64,000 nucleotides of DNA from AC-32 sp963704005 (GTDB taxonomy: Bacteria > Actinomycetota > Thermoleophilia > Gaiellales > Gaiellaceae). Positions within the stretch are counted from its first letter, which is position 1. Every line of letters starts with the position of its first letter. The stretch is from the NCBI GenBank assembly GCA_963704005.1, contig CAVPGJ010000004.1, positions 1 through 64,000 on the forward strand. Direction: 5' to 3'. The notes under the pieces were generated by a model that made no database searches, was not told the DNA's origin, and saw only the letters and a list, made by a program, of their open reading frames with translations. The translations under genes were made by a program, and so were the position numbers. Of the stretch, positions 48,443 through 64,000 are shown one piece after another.

Positions 48443-49408
48443 TCATTCGGACACCAGCGCTACGTAGGCGTCCTCGAGGGTCGGCTCGCGGTGCGAGATC
48501 CGGCCGACGTCGGACCCGTCCAGGCAGCTGAGGATCGCCTGCGTCAGCTCCGCGCCCGGCCCCGTCTGCACGACGAGCACCTGGGCCTGCTCCCGCTCCT
48601 CAACCGCGACCGCGGTCACGCCGCCGAGGGCACGCACCCGCTCGAGGATCCCGTCGCCGACGCCGTAGACCTCGACCTCGACCACGGTCCCGTCGGCGAC
48701 GCCGCGCTTCAGGTCCTCTGGCGTGCCCTCGGCGACGATCTCTCCCTGCGTGATGACCGCGATCCGGTCACAGAGTGCATCTGCCTCGAACATGTAGTGC
48801 GTCGTCAGCAGGACGGTCTTGCCGGCGGCGGTCAGCGAGGCGATCGTCGAGCGGACCTCGCGGGCCCCGACCGGGTCGAGCCCGATCGTCGGCTCGTCCA
48901 GGAAGAGCACCTCGGGGTCGTGCAGCAGGCCTCGCGCCACGTGCAGGCGCTGCTTCATGCCGCGGGAGTAGCCCTCGGCCCGCTCGTGCTCGCGCCCCTT
49001 GAGCCCTACGAGCTCCAGCAGCTCCTCGATCCGCCTCTTCTGTTCACGCGCGGGGACCCCGTAGAGCTCGGCGAAGTAGCGGAGGTTGTCGTAGCCGGAG
49101 AGCCGCTCGTAGACGCCTCGCTCACCGCCGAAGACGTAGCCGATCCGCCGGCGCACCTCGTGCGCGTCGCGGACGACGTCGAGCCCGAGCACCCGCGCTG
49201 AGCCGCTTGTCGGGATCAGCAGCGTGATCAGCATCTTGATCGTGGTCGTCTTCCCGGCGCCGTTCGGGCCGAGCAGGCCGAACAGCTCGCCGGGCTCGAC
49301 GGCGAAGCTGATCCCGCGGACCGCTTCGATCTCCTTCGACCGGCGCCGGACGGTGCCGGTGTGCGTCTTGTAGGTCCGCCGCAGATCCGCCGCCTCGATT
49401 GCAGCCAT
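48443..49408 (-). CDS. ABC transporter ATPase, DrrA-like
   Basis: The 321-aa ATPase has Walker A GPNGAGKTTT (about residue 50), signature YSRGMKQRLHVARG, Walker B VLFLDEPTIGLDP, and switch His in TTHYMFEADALCDR. The Q-loop position reads GYVFGGERGVYERLSGYDN, where the usual Gln is replaced by Gly-Gly-Glu, a variant known in some DrrA/NatA-type ATPases. A C-terminal extension of about 80 residues (VEVEVYGVGDGILERV onward) is typical of exporters of drugs or lipids. It heads the permease operon. Confidence 0.93.
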   Translation of the reverse strand: MAAIEAADLRRTYKTHTGTVRRRSKEIEAVRGISFAVEPGELFGLLGPNGAGKTTTIKMLITLLIPTSGSARVLGLDVVRDAHEVRRRIGYVFGGERGVYERLSGYDNLRYFAELYGVPAREQKRRIEELLELVGLKGREHERAEGYSRGMKQRLHVARGLLHDPEVLFLDEPTIGLDPVGAREVRSTIASLTAAGKTVLLTTHYMFEADALCDRIAVITQGEIVAEGTPEDLKRGVADGTVVEVEVYGVGDGILERVRALGGVTAVAVEEREQAQVLVVQTGPGAELTQAILSCLDGSDVGRISHREPTLEDAYVALVSE

Positions 49409-49457
49409 GCGCGAGAGCCTAGCGATGAGAAACTGATTGCTACACTCAGCCCCGCGG

Positions 49458-49531
49458 GGCGGCGTAGCTCAGTTGGTTAGAGCAGCGGAATCATAATCCG
49501 CGTGTCGGAGGTTCGAGTCCTCCCGCCGCTA
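49458..49531 (+). tRNA. tRNA-Met(CAU), elongator type
   Basis: The cloverleaf has acceptor GGCGGCG/CGCCGCT with a terminal G-U pair, D arm GCTC-AGTTGGTTA-GAGC, anticodon stem GCGGA/TCCGC with loop ATCATAA giving anticodon CAT, and T arm GGAGG-TTCGAGT-CCTCC. The 1-72 G-U pair and D-arm argue against the initiator. tRNA-Ile2(CAU) is a possible alternative. CCA is not encoded. It precedes rpmG. Confidence 0.95.
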
Positions 49532-49563
49532 CTCCTCGCATACTCGGAGCAAGAGAGAAGGCA

Positions 49564-49725
49564 ATGGCAACCGGAGTCAGAGTTGGGATCACGCTGGCCT
49601 GCACGGAGTGCAAGCGGCGTAATTACCAAACCGAGAAATCGAAGCGGAACACGCCCGACCGCGTCGAGTTCCGCAAGTACTGCCGCTGGTGCGGCTGCCA
49701 CACCCTGCACCGGGAGACCCGCTAG
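49564..49725 (+). CDS. rpmG: 50S ribosomal protein L33
   Basis: The 53-aa protein MATGVRVGITLACTECKRR continues with NYQTEKSKRNTPDRVEF and KYCRWCGCHTLHRETR. Cys pairs (CTEC and CRWC) form the zinc-binding C+ version of L33. ATG 49564 lies 32 bases after the tRNA, with aagagagaagg as ribosome site. The secE start follows two bases after the stop. The rpmG-secE-nusG order is common in actinobacteria and other phyla. Confidence 0.97.
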   Translation: MATGVRVGITLACTECKRRNYQTEKSKRNTPDRVEFRKYCRWCGCHTLHRETR

Positions 49726-49727
49726 TC

Positions 49728-50060
49728 ATGGCGCGCCAGACCCGTTCCGAGCGCCGCGCGCGCCGCGCCGCGCAGGCCGAGAGCCAGGCAGCCGTCGAGC
49801 GCACGCGGGTCCGCCCGCAGGTGCGCCCGGTGCCCGAGGCCGTCCCCAGCCAGGAAGACCGCCGCCGCCCGACGGGGTTTTTCATCAAGCGCTTCATCTC
49901 CGAGTCCTGGGGCGAGTTGCAGAAGGTCGAGTGGCCCGGCCGGCAGCAGCTGATCCAGGGCACGGTGGTCGTCCTGCTTGCCTGCCTGATCGTGGGCGTC
50001 TACCTTTTCGCCGCCGACGAGGTATTCAAGCGCCTCGTCCAACACGTCCTCCTGAGGTAG
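49728..50060 (+). CDS. secE: Preprotein translocase subunit SecE
   Basis: The 110-aa protein has a long basic N-terminal extension (about 45 residues, Arg-rich), then FFIKRFISESWGELQKVEWPGRQQ, the amphipathic SecE signature, and one membrane helix (TVVVLLACLIVGVYLFAADEVF). It clamps SecY in the translocase. ATG 49728 was chosen two bases after rpmG; the frame extends upstream but overlaps it. Confidence 0.96.
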   Translation: MARQTRSERRARRAAQAESQAAVERTRVRPQVRPVPEAVPSQEDRRRPTGFFIKRFISESWGELQKVEWPGRQQLIQGTVVVLLACLIVGVYLFAADEVFKRLVQHVLLR

Positions 50061-50064
50061 CCGC

Positions 50065-50595
50065 ATGTTCCGCTGGTACGCGATCAACACCTACTCCGGG
50101 CACGAGAACAAGGTCAAGGCCAACCTCGAGCACCGGATCGACTCGATGGCGCAGCAGCCGCGCTTCCGCCGCGTGGTCGTCCCGACCGAGCAGGTGGTCG
50201 AGACCCGCGACGGCCAGAAGGTGCAGACCGAGAAGCGGATCCTGCCGGGCTACGTGCTCGTGAACATGGACCTGAACGACGAGGCCTGGACGGTCGTCAA
50301 GAACACCCCGGGCGTCACCGGCTTCGTCGGCGCCGGCTCCAAGCCCGTGCCGCTGTCGCAGGGCGAGGTCGATCGGATCCTGCGCACCGGCACCACCGCC
50401 GGCGACCGGCCGCGCGCGCAGGTCGAGTTCTCGCTCGGCGAGTCGGTCAAGGTCACCTCCGGCCCGCTCTCGGACTTCGACGGCGAGATCGTGGACGTCA
50501 ATGCCGACCAGCAGAAGCTGAAGGTGCTCGTCGACATCTTCGAGCGGCAGGTGCCGGTCGAGCTCGGCTTCGACCAGGTCAAGAAGATCGACTGA
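50065..50595 (+). CDS. nusG: Transcription termination/antitermination factor NusG
   Basis: The 176-aa protein has the NGN domain (WYAINTYSGHENKVKANLEHRI, then LPGYVLVNMDLNDEAWTVVKNTPGVTGFVG) and a C-terminal KOW domain (GESVKVTSGPLSDFDGEIVDVNADQQKLKVLVDIFERQVPVEL in parts). It links RNA polymerase with Rho or the ribosome. It has no long N-terminal extension, unlike some actinobacterial NusG. Start ATG 50065 follows ctgaggtagccgc; its stop overlaps rplK (ATGA-type). Confidence 0.97.
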   Translation: MFRWYAINTYSGHENKVKANLEHRIDSMAQQPRFRRVVVPTEQVVETRDGQKVQTEKRILPGYVLVNMDLNDEAWTVVKNTPGVTGFVGAGSKPVPLSQGEVDRILRTGTTAGDRPRAQVEFSLGESVKVTSGPLSDFDGEIVDVNADQQKLKVLVDIFERQVPVELGFDQVKKID

Positions 50596-51020
50596 TGGCG
50601 AAGAAAGTCCTCACGCTGATCAAGCTGCAGATCCCCGGCGGGCAGGCCAACCCGGCGCCGCCGGTCGGCCCCGCGCTCGGCCAGCACGGCGTCAACATCA
50701 TGGAGTTCTGCAAGGCCTTCAACGCGCAGACCGCGCAGGAGAACGGCCGGATCATCCCGGTCGAGATCACGGTCTACGAGGACCGCTCCTTCGACTTCAT
50801 CACCAAGACGCCGCCCGCCGCCGTTCTGATCAAGGAGGCGCTGCGGCTCGAGAAGGGCTCGGGCGAGCCGAACCGCGAGAAGGTCGGCCGCCTCTCGCGC
50901 GACCAGCTCCGCCAGATCGCCGAGGCGAAGATGCCGGACCTGAACGCGCGCGACGTCGAGCACGCGATGCTGATCGTCGCCGGCACCGCCCGTTCGATGG
51001 GAGTTGAGACAGAGCTATGA
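50595..51020 (+). CDS. rplK: 50S ribosomal protein L11
   Basis: The 141-aa protein matches L11 throughout: IKLQIPGGQANPAPPVGPALGQHGVNIMEFCKAFN, TVYEDRSFDFITKTPPAAVLI, and the RNA-binding C-terminal domain DLNARDVEHAMLIVAGTARSMG. It binds the GTPase centre of 23S rRNA. The ATG overlaps the nusG stop by one base, and its own stop overlaps rplA as ATGA. Confidence 0.98.
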   Translation: MAKKVLTLIKLQIPGGQANPAPPVGPALGQHGVNIMEFCKAFNAQTAQENGRIIPVEITVYEDRSFDFITKTPPAAVLIKEALRLEKGSGEPNREKVGRLSRDQLRQIAEAKMPDLNARDVEHAMLIVAGTARSMGVETEL

Positions 51021-51760
51021 GACATGGCAAGAACTACCGCAACGCGCGTGCCGAGATCGATCGCGAGCAGCTCTACTCGCCGGTCGAGGCGTTGCGCATG
51101 CTCAAGAGTTTCCCGGCCGCGAAGTTCGACGAGACCGTCGAGGCGCACTTCAACCTGGGCCTGAACGTCCGTCATGCCGAGCAGCAGCTCCGAGGGACGC
51201 TGATGCTCCCGCACGGCACCGGCCGCGAGTCGCGCGTGATCGTCTTCGCCGAGGGCGAGAAGGCGCGTGAGGCGCAGGAGGCCGGCGCGGACGTCGTCGG
51301 CACGGCCGACCTCGCCAAGCGGATCGAGGAGGAGGGCTTCGACGACTTCGACGTCGCGGTCGCGACGCCTGACCAGATGGGAGTCGTCGGCAAGCTCGGC
51401 CGGATCCTCGGCCCGCGCGGGAAGATGCCGAACCCGAAGACCGGGACGGTGACGATGGACGTCGCCAAGGCCGTTCAGGAGGCGAAGGCCGGCAAGCTCG
51501 AATACCGCACGGACCGTGGCGCCAACGTCCATGTCGCGATCGGCAAGAAGAGCTTCGACGAGCGCCAGCTGGTCGAGAACTATGCGGCGCTGATCGACGA
51601 GATCATGCGCGCCAAGCCAGCCGCCGCGAAGGGGCGCTACATCAAGACTGTTACCCTGACGAGCACGATGGGCCCCGGGATCCACGTCGACCCGGCGCGG
51701 ACTCGGGGGCTCGTGGAGGAACTGGAAGGAGCACCGGCCGAAGAAGCCGTTACCGCGTAG
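51017..51760 (+). CDS. rplA: 50S ribosomal protein L1
   Basis: The 247-aa protein carries L1 hallmarks: MRHGKNYRNARAEID, AHFNLGLNVRHAEQQLRGTLMLPHGTG, the central LGRILGPRGKMPNPKTGTVT and the C-terminal RYIKTVTLTSTMGPGIHVD. It has a short Glu/Ala tail. L1 can repress its own operon in other bacteria by binding the mRNA leader. ATGA overlap with rplK. Confidence 0.98.
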   Translation: MRHGKNYRNARAEIDREQLYSPVEALRMLKSFPAAKFDETVEAHFNLGLNVRHAEQQLRGTLMLPHGTGRESRVIVFAEGEKAREAQEAGADVVGTADLAKRIEEEGFDDFDVAVATPDQMGVVGKLGRILGPRGKMPNPKTGTVTMDVAKAVQEAKAGKLEYRTDRGANVHVAIGKKSFDERQLVENYAALIDEIMRAKPAAAKGRYIKTVTLTSTMGPGIHVDPARTRGLVEELEGAPAEEAVTA

Positions 51761-51882
51761 CGAGTCCCACGCCAAAGACAGCTGGCAGCCGAGTGGCGGA
51801 AGTCCAGCCGAGGCGGAGCAGGAAGGCATCGAGCCCTCCGAGCCCGCCTATGTGCGGGCTCGTTTGTCGAGAGAGGTGATCG
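51761..51882 (+). promoter_or_regulatory. Putative ribosomal protein L10 leader (rplJL autoregulation)
   Basis: The 122-base gap before rplJ holds the hairpin gagcccgc-ctatgt-gcgggctc (about 51839-51862) followed by gtttgt and then the gagaggtgat ribosome site. Known rplJ leaders in this position bind L10(L12)4 and control translation. Structure beyond the final hairpin was not resolved by eye. Confidence 0.5.
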
Positions 51883-52565
51883 ATGCACAGATCTGACAAG
51901 GAACGAGTCGTCTCGCAGCTGGCCGAGCGCCTGCGGTCGACCGACACGCTGATGGTGGCCGACTACCGCGGCCTGACGATGCCCGAGATCGAGGAGCTGC
52001 GCGCCCGCCTGCTCGAGGCCGGCGCGCGCTTCACCGTCGTCAAGAACACGCTCACCCGGCGCGCCGCCGAGGAGGCCGGCACCAAGGAGGTGCTGGAGCT
52101 GATCGACGGCCCGACGGCGATCGCGTTCCTCGAGGCCGAAGGCGACCCGGTCGCGGTCGCGAAGGTCCTGAGCGATACCGCCCGCGCGCACGACGTGCTC
52201 GTGATCCGCGGCGGGCTGCTCGAGGGCAGCCTCGTCGGCGACGACGCGATCAAGCAGCTGGCGACGCTGCCGCCGGCCGACGTGCTCCGCGCTCAGCTCG
52301 TCGGCGCCGTCGTCCGCGCCGCTGGCAACCGTGGTCGGCCTGTTCACCGCGCCGCTGCGCGATCTCGTCGGCGTGCTGCGAGCGCGAGGATCAAGCAGCT
52401 GCGAGGAGCAGGGCGGAGGTTCCGGAGGAGCCTGCGGAAGCCGAACCCGAGCCGCAGCCGACGAGCCCAGGCGGAGGAAGCCAGCGAAGAGCAATCGCGA
52501 AGAGCCGTCGGCCGAGGCCGAGGAAGCCGAGCCGGAGGCACGAGTCGAGAAGAGGAGGAAGCTAG
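51883..52565 (+). CDS. rplJ: 50S ribosomal protein L10, several frameshifts
   Basis: The N-terminal 140 residues are clear L10 (KERVVSQLAERLRSTDTLMVADYRGLTMPEIEELRARL, VVKNTLTRRAAEE, GPTAIAF). An extra C at about 52314 breaks the frame; after it the conserved APLATVVGLF helix reads in frame 2. Further shifts at 52377-52413 are needed for ARIKQLRE and the acidic tail (EVPEEPAEAEPEPQP). The tail spans three frames, and the stop I place at 52563-52565, overlapping the rplL start, is a best guess. L10 anchors the L7/L12 stalk. Confidence 0.75.
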
Positions 52566-52960
52566 TGGCGACGAAGACCGACACCGACAAGCTCGTCGAG
52601 CAGCTGGGCGGCATGACCGTCCTCGACCTCGTCGAGCTGAAGAACAAGCTCGAGGAGGAGTGGGGCGTGACCGCCGCCGCTCCCGTAGCAGTGGCCGCAG
52701 CCGGCGCTCCGGCCGCGGGTGGCGACGGAGCCGGCGCCGAGGAGGAGAAGACCTCCTTCGACGTCGTACTCACGAACGCCGGCGACAAGAAGATCCAGGC
52801 GATCAAGGTCGTTCGCGCGGTCACGGGCCTCGGCCTGAAGGAGGCCAAGGACCTCGTCGACGGCGCGCCGAACCCGGTCAAGGAAGGCGTTCCGCAGGAG
52901 GAGGCCGAGCAGATCAAGGCGCAGCTCGAAGAGGCAGGCGCCGCGGTCGAGATCAAGTAA
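52565..52960 (+). CDS. rplL: 50S ribosomal protein L7/L12
   Basis: The 131-aa protein has the N-terminal dimerisation helices (DKLVEQLGGMTVLDLVELKNKLEEEWGV), an Ala/Gly hinge (about residues 37-58) and the C-terminal factor-binding domain with TSFDVVLTNAGDKKIQAIKVVRAVTGLGLKEAKDLVDGAPNPVKEGV. GTG 52565 follows agaggaggaagcta. It forms the ribosomal stalk that recruits translation GTPases. Confidence 0.97.
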   Translation: MATKTDTDKLVEQLGGMTVLDLVELKNKLEEEWGVTAAAPVAVAAAGAPAAGGDGAGAEEEKTSFDVVLTNAGDKKIQAIKVVRAVTGLGLKEAKDLVDGAPNPVKEGVPQEEAEQIKAQLEEAGAAVEIK

Positions 52961-52982
52961 GCAGGCAAACGAGCCCACCCGC

Positions 52983-53021
52983 GCGGGCGCCCGGGGGTCC
53001 GAAGTGGACGCTGGCGCCCGC
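52983..53021 (+). terminator. Attenuator-like hairpin between rplL and rpoB
   Basis: gcgggcgcc and ggcgcccgc form a 9-bp stem enclosing a smaller gtcc/ggac stem. It begins 23 bases after rplL. No T-run follows, in keeping with the partial attenuation often found between rplL and rpoB. Confidence 0.6.
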
Positions 53022-53077
53022 CCGAAACGGCGTCTATAGTGGGGTTTCCGCCCGGGCGGCCACCAAGCCGTCTGGGC

Positions 53078-53107
53078 TTGCGCAGCGCCCACCTCTTTCG
53101 CTATATT
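53078..53107 (+). promoter_or_regulatory. Candidate housekeeping promoter upstream of rpoB
   Basis: TTGCGC (53078-53083), an 18-base spacer and TATATT (53102-53107) fit a sigma-70-type promoter. An AT-rich patch is rare in this DNA. A second TATAGT lies at 53035-53040 without a good -35. Confidence 0.4.
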
Positions 53108-53181
53108 TGGCTGTTCCGCGCCGACGTTCGCCTGTCCGCATTTCCACATTCACCTCATAGCCGTAAGGGAGGCACCCAGAC

Positions 53182-61480
<8,299 letters not shown>

Positions 61481-61492
61481 TTCTCGCGGTGC

Positions 61493-61520
61493 GCCGGCCC
61501 CGGCCACAGCCGGGGCTGGC
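61493..61520 (+). terminator. Terminator after rpoC
   Basis: A 12-bp stem, gccggccccggc with gccggggctggc (one G-U pair), encloses a four-base loop 12 bases after the stop and is followed by cgccgttctt. Confidence 0.8.
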
Positions 61521-61555
61521 CGCCGTTCTTCCCACGTGCTACACATGGGACGGGG

Positions 61556-63292
61556 TTGAAGCGGCTAATCCTCATCCTTCTGGCCGCCTGCGTCGGCCTG
61601 GCAGCGCCGCACCGCGCCGCCGCGCAGGAGACCTGCGGCATCCCTGACAAGGGCACGCTCTGGATCGACTTCACCGCCTCCCCCTTCCCGTTCTGGCAGC
61701 TCTTCGCCCAGCCCGGCGTGATCGCCGCCTCCTCGAACTTCATCTACCCCCCGCTGATGCGCGCCGACGGGGCCAAGACGGTCTACTGGGACATGCACAT
61801 CAACCGGCGCGTCGGGACGCCGCTGGAACCGTTCGATCCGGCGACCGTGATCGACCGGGCGAACCGGATGTACGACCTGGCCGCCGCGGCGATGGTGTGC
61901 GCCCAGCCGATCATCGCCGAGAACGAGCTGAACGGCGCCAGCCTGATCACGCCCTGGAGCGCGACCAACGCGCAGTACCGGCGCGACGTCCTGATCTATC
62001 TCCAGACCCTCGCGACGCGTGGCGCACGGCCCTGGCTGCTCGTTCCCAGCAAGCCGTTCATGGGGCCCGATGCGGCTGACTGGTGGCGCCAGGTGGCGAA
62101 GGTCTCCGACATCGTCAGCGAGTCGTACTTCTCGGCCGCGCGCTGGTCGAAGCTCGGCGCGTTCACCGGCAGCCGCGACATGCGCAACCTGTTCCGGGCG
62201 CGGATCGCGCCGTACACCGCCATCGGGATCCCGACCAGCGAGCTCGGGATCATGCTCGGCTTCCACACGACGCCGGGCTCGGGCGGGCGCGAGCGGGCGC
62301 CGCTGCCGGCGTGGCTCGAGGTGACGAAGCTGCAGACGCTGGCGGCCAGGCAGGTCGCGAAGGAGCTCGACCTGCGCGCAGTCTGGTCGTGGGGCTGGGG
62401 CGTCTTCGCCAAGGGCTCGGCCGAGGACGACCCGGACAAAGCGACCGCGGCTTGCGTCTACCTCTGGACGCGCAACTCGAAGCTCTGCAACGGGCCGAAG
62501 GCGGCCGGCAAGCGGTTCAACACCTCGCGGACCGAAGGGCAGATCGTCCTGGCGGGCGGCGTCCGCTGCTCGGTTCAGGGACGGCCGGTCCGCAGCGGCG
62601 ACATTCGCGCGCTCACGCCGATGACCGGCGACGCCGACATCGCCTTCACGGCCGTCTATGCGCGCGCGGTGGCGAGCGCTTTCCAGCCGCTCAAGTCGAC
62701 GGACGTCATCGCCGCGGAGAAGGCGGTGGTCGGCTCCCGGTTCGGGAGCTACGGCGCCTACCGCGCGGCGCTCGCCCGAGCGCATGCAACCCGGGCGGTC
62801 GCGCGCGGCGTGATCGCCGACGAGCTCCGGCGCGCGAAGATCGAGACGCGGATCAGCGTCTCGCCACCGTCGGGCTCGTCGGTGCTCGACTACTACCAGA
62901 CCTATGCGGAGACGAACGCGCGGCTGGTCGAGACGAAGACGGGTGTCTCCTGGCTCGGCGGCCGCCGCCGGGGCTTTGCGCTCGAGTCGAACGCGCCGGC
63001 GCAGCTCTACCGGCTGGCCCCGGGGCGGTGGGTGACGATCCGGACGATGCTCGGCCCGGTGCAGGTGCGCGTGCTCGAGCCGACCGTCCTGCTCGGCGGC
63101 ATCCCGCTCGAGCTGGCCAGGCCGGCGGTCGTGACCGCGCTGAACGCGCTTGCCCGCGACCACCGGTACGAGAGCTGGCTGCTCGCGCGGGAGCGGGTCT
63201 TCAACGCCGTGACGCTCTGCCGCAAGGACGACCAGCCGACCCCCGGCGTCGTCCCGCTGACCGACTACCTGCCCTTCCTGGCCGCCGACTAG
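61556..63292 (+). CDS. Secreted protein of unknown function, 578 aa
   Basis: The protein begins with a signal peptide (KRLILILLAACVGLAAPHRAAAQ, cleaved near residue 24) and has no further membrane helix. The N-terminal half alternates hydrophobic strands and helices (TVYWDMHINRRVGTPLEPFD, VCAQPIIAENELNGASL, ARPWLLVPSKPFMG, AVWSWGWGVFAKG) in a pattern like a TIM-barrel glycosidase, including a Glu in IAENELNG that could be catalytic. The C-terminal 200 residues form a separate helical-beta domain. I cannot name the family. The TTG start lies in cgggg-ttgaag and is weakly supported. It follows the rpoC terminator. Confidence 0.65.
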   Translation: MKRLILILLAACVGLAAPHRAAAQETCGIPDKGTLWIDFTASPFPFWQLFAQPGVIAASSNFIYPPLMRADGAKTVYWDMHINRRVGTPLEPFDPATVIDRANRMYDLAAAAMVCAQPIIAENELNGASLITPWSATNAQYRRDVLIYLQTLATRGARPWLLVPSKPFMGPDAADWWRQVAKVSDIVSESYFSAARWSKLGAFTGSRDMRNLFRARIAPYTAIGIPTSELGIMLGFHTTPGSGGRERAPLPAWLEVTKLQTLAARQVAKELDLRAVWSWGWGVFAKGSAEDDPDKATAACVYLWTRNSKLCNGPKAAGKRFNTSRTEGQIVLAGGVRCSVQGRPVRSGDIRALTPMTGDADIAFTAVYARAVASAFQPLKSTDVIAAEKAVVGSRFGSYGAYRAALARAHATRAVARGVIADELRRAKIETRISVSPPSGSSVLDYYQTYAETNARLVETKTGVSWLGGRRRGFALESNAPAQLYRLAPGRWVTIRTMLGPVQVRVLEPTVLLGGIPLELARPAVVTALNALARDHRYESWLLARERVFNAVTLCRKDDQPTPGVVPLTDYLPFLAAD

Positions 63293-63300
63293 GGGGCCCT

Positions 63301-64000
63301 TTAGGCGCTGCTGAGGCTGCGGCCGTTCGCCTCGGGCGGCTTCTCGTCCGCTGCGGCCTCGAGTGCTCCGTGCGAGACGACCTGCGCCTTGCCGTGCTCC
63401 TTGGCCCGGTAGAGCGCCTCGTCGGCCCGCTCGAAGAAGATCGTCGGGTCGTCGTCCTCCCGGAGCTCGGCGATCCCGGCCGAGACGGAGAGCCGTCCCG
63501 CCTGGCCGATCGGGTGCGTCGAGATCGCGCCGAGCAGCCGGTGGTAGAGCTGGTCGGCGTCGCCGGTCGACGACTCGGGCAGGATCACCGCGAACTCGTC
63601 GCCCCCGACGCGGCAGGCCACATCCGCCGAGCGGACGACGTCGCGGACGCGGTCGGCGGTCTCGGCGAGCACGGCGTCGCCGGAGAGGTGGCCGATCCGG
63701 TCGTTGATCGCCTTGAAGTCGTCGAGGTCGAAGACGACGAGCGCGAGCTTGCGCCCGTAGCGGTGGGCGCGCGAGACCTCTCGCGCAAGCGTCTCGTGGA
63801 AGTAGCGGCGGTTGTGCAGCCCCGTGAGCGCGTCGAGGTCGGCGAGCTGCCGCGCCTCCTTGAAGCGGCGTGCGTTCTCGATCGCCGGCCCGGCGCGCTG
63901 CGCGAGCTCCTCGAGCTCCCGGATCTCCTCCTCGGCGAAGCGGTGGTCGGGCGCGCGGCTGTAGACGGCGAGGAACCCGATCGACGCAGCCTCGCCGGGA
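63301..64000 (-). CDS. Diguanylate cyclase with GAF domain, partial (N-terminus outside window)
   Basis: Reading from the window edge, the protein shows the end of a GAF-like domain (GFLAVYSRAPDHRFAEEEIRELEEL), a short linker (LADLDALTGLHNRRYF) and a complete GGDEF domain: FDLDDFKAINDRIGH (metal-binding Asp), the A-site CRVGGDEFAVILPES and ADEALYRAKEHGK. The GGDEF motif is intact, so cyclic di-GMP synthesis is expected. An inhibitory RxxD site is not obvious (RSADVACRVGGDEF lacks the exact spacing). The stop is TAA at 63303-63301. Signalling could reach the MshEN domain of PilB. Confidence 0.92.
   Translation of the reverse strand, partial: PGEAASIGFLAVYSRAPDHRFAEEEIRELEELAQRAGPAIENARRFKEARQLADLDALTGLHNRRYFHETLAREVSRAHRYGRKLALVVFDLDDFKAINDRIGHLSGDAVLAETADRVRDVVRSADVACRVGGDEFAVILPESSTGDADQLYHRLLGAISTHPIGQAGRLSVSAGIAELREDDDPTIFFERADEALYRAKEHGKAQVVSHGALEAAADEKPPEANGRSLSSA

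Overview
The window is high-GC chromosomal DNA from an actinobacterium-like organism. tRNA genes carry no encoded CCA and many starts are GTG or TTG. Core gene order (tRNA-Met, rpmG, secE, nusG, rplK, rplA, rplJ, rplL, rpoB, rpoC) next to a complete type IV pilus locus of the pilBTMNOC type is compatible with a deep-branching actinobacterium such as a Thermoleophilia (Gaiellales/Solirubrobacterales) member. That lineage call is an inference from style and synteny.

Positions 1-19137 look like two genomic islands in tandem at the 3' end of a tRNA-Thr(GGU) gene (19065-19137, minus). A 49-base copy of the tRNA 3' half is repeated at 10304-10352, and the island left ends (1-146 and 10347-10492) align without gaps. 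Island A carries a two-component system, an MMPL transporter and an ABC/FtsX efflux system. Island B carries a large SARP-type regulator divergent from an OsmC/flavin reductase/methyltransferase operon, plus an acyl-CoA-dehydrogenase-fold enzyme and a flavin monooxygenase. Neither island has a recognisable recombinase.

Positions 19200-25522 hold housekeeping and accessory genes: ogt, tRNA-Tyr, a nucleotide cyclase-ATPase fusion, a BBE-type flavoenzyme with a DUF4242 protein, and a geranylgeranyl-reductase-like gene read through two frameshifts.

Positions 25542-43457 are the type IV pilus region: two PilT-like ATPases, PilB, PilC, PilD, PilMNO, a PilP-like protein, three nearly identical major pilins, prepilin-like minor pilins and several uncharacterised accessory proteins. 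Eight sites here share a bipartite promoter resembling the sigma-28/FliA/WhiG class: a TCAA-like -35, a fixed 16-base spacer and GCCGATA at -10. At five of them the start codon follows only 7 to 9 bases later, so leaderless or near-leaderless mRNAs are expected. I regard this as the most interesting system in the window.

Positions 43470-49408 hold an MFS exporter, pdxH, a creatininase-family gene and a three-gene ABC exporter, mostly with overlapping genes on the minus strand. Positions 49458-61480 are the ribosomal protein/RNA polymerase operon, in which rplJ, rpoB and rpoC are interrupted by single-base insertions that are most likely sequence errors. The window ends with a secreted protein of unknown function and a partial GAF-GGDEF diguanylate cyclase.
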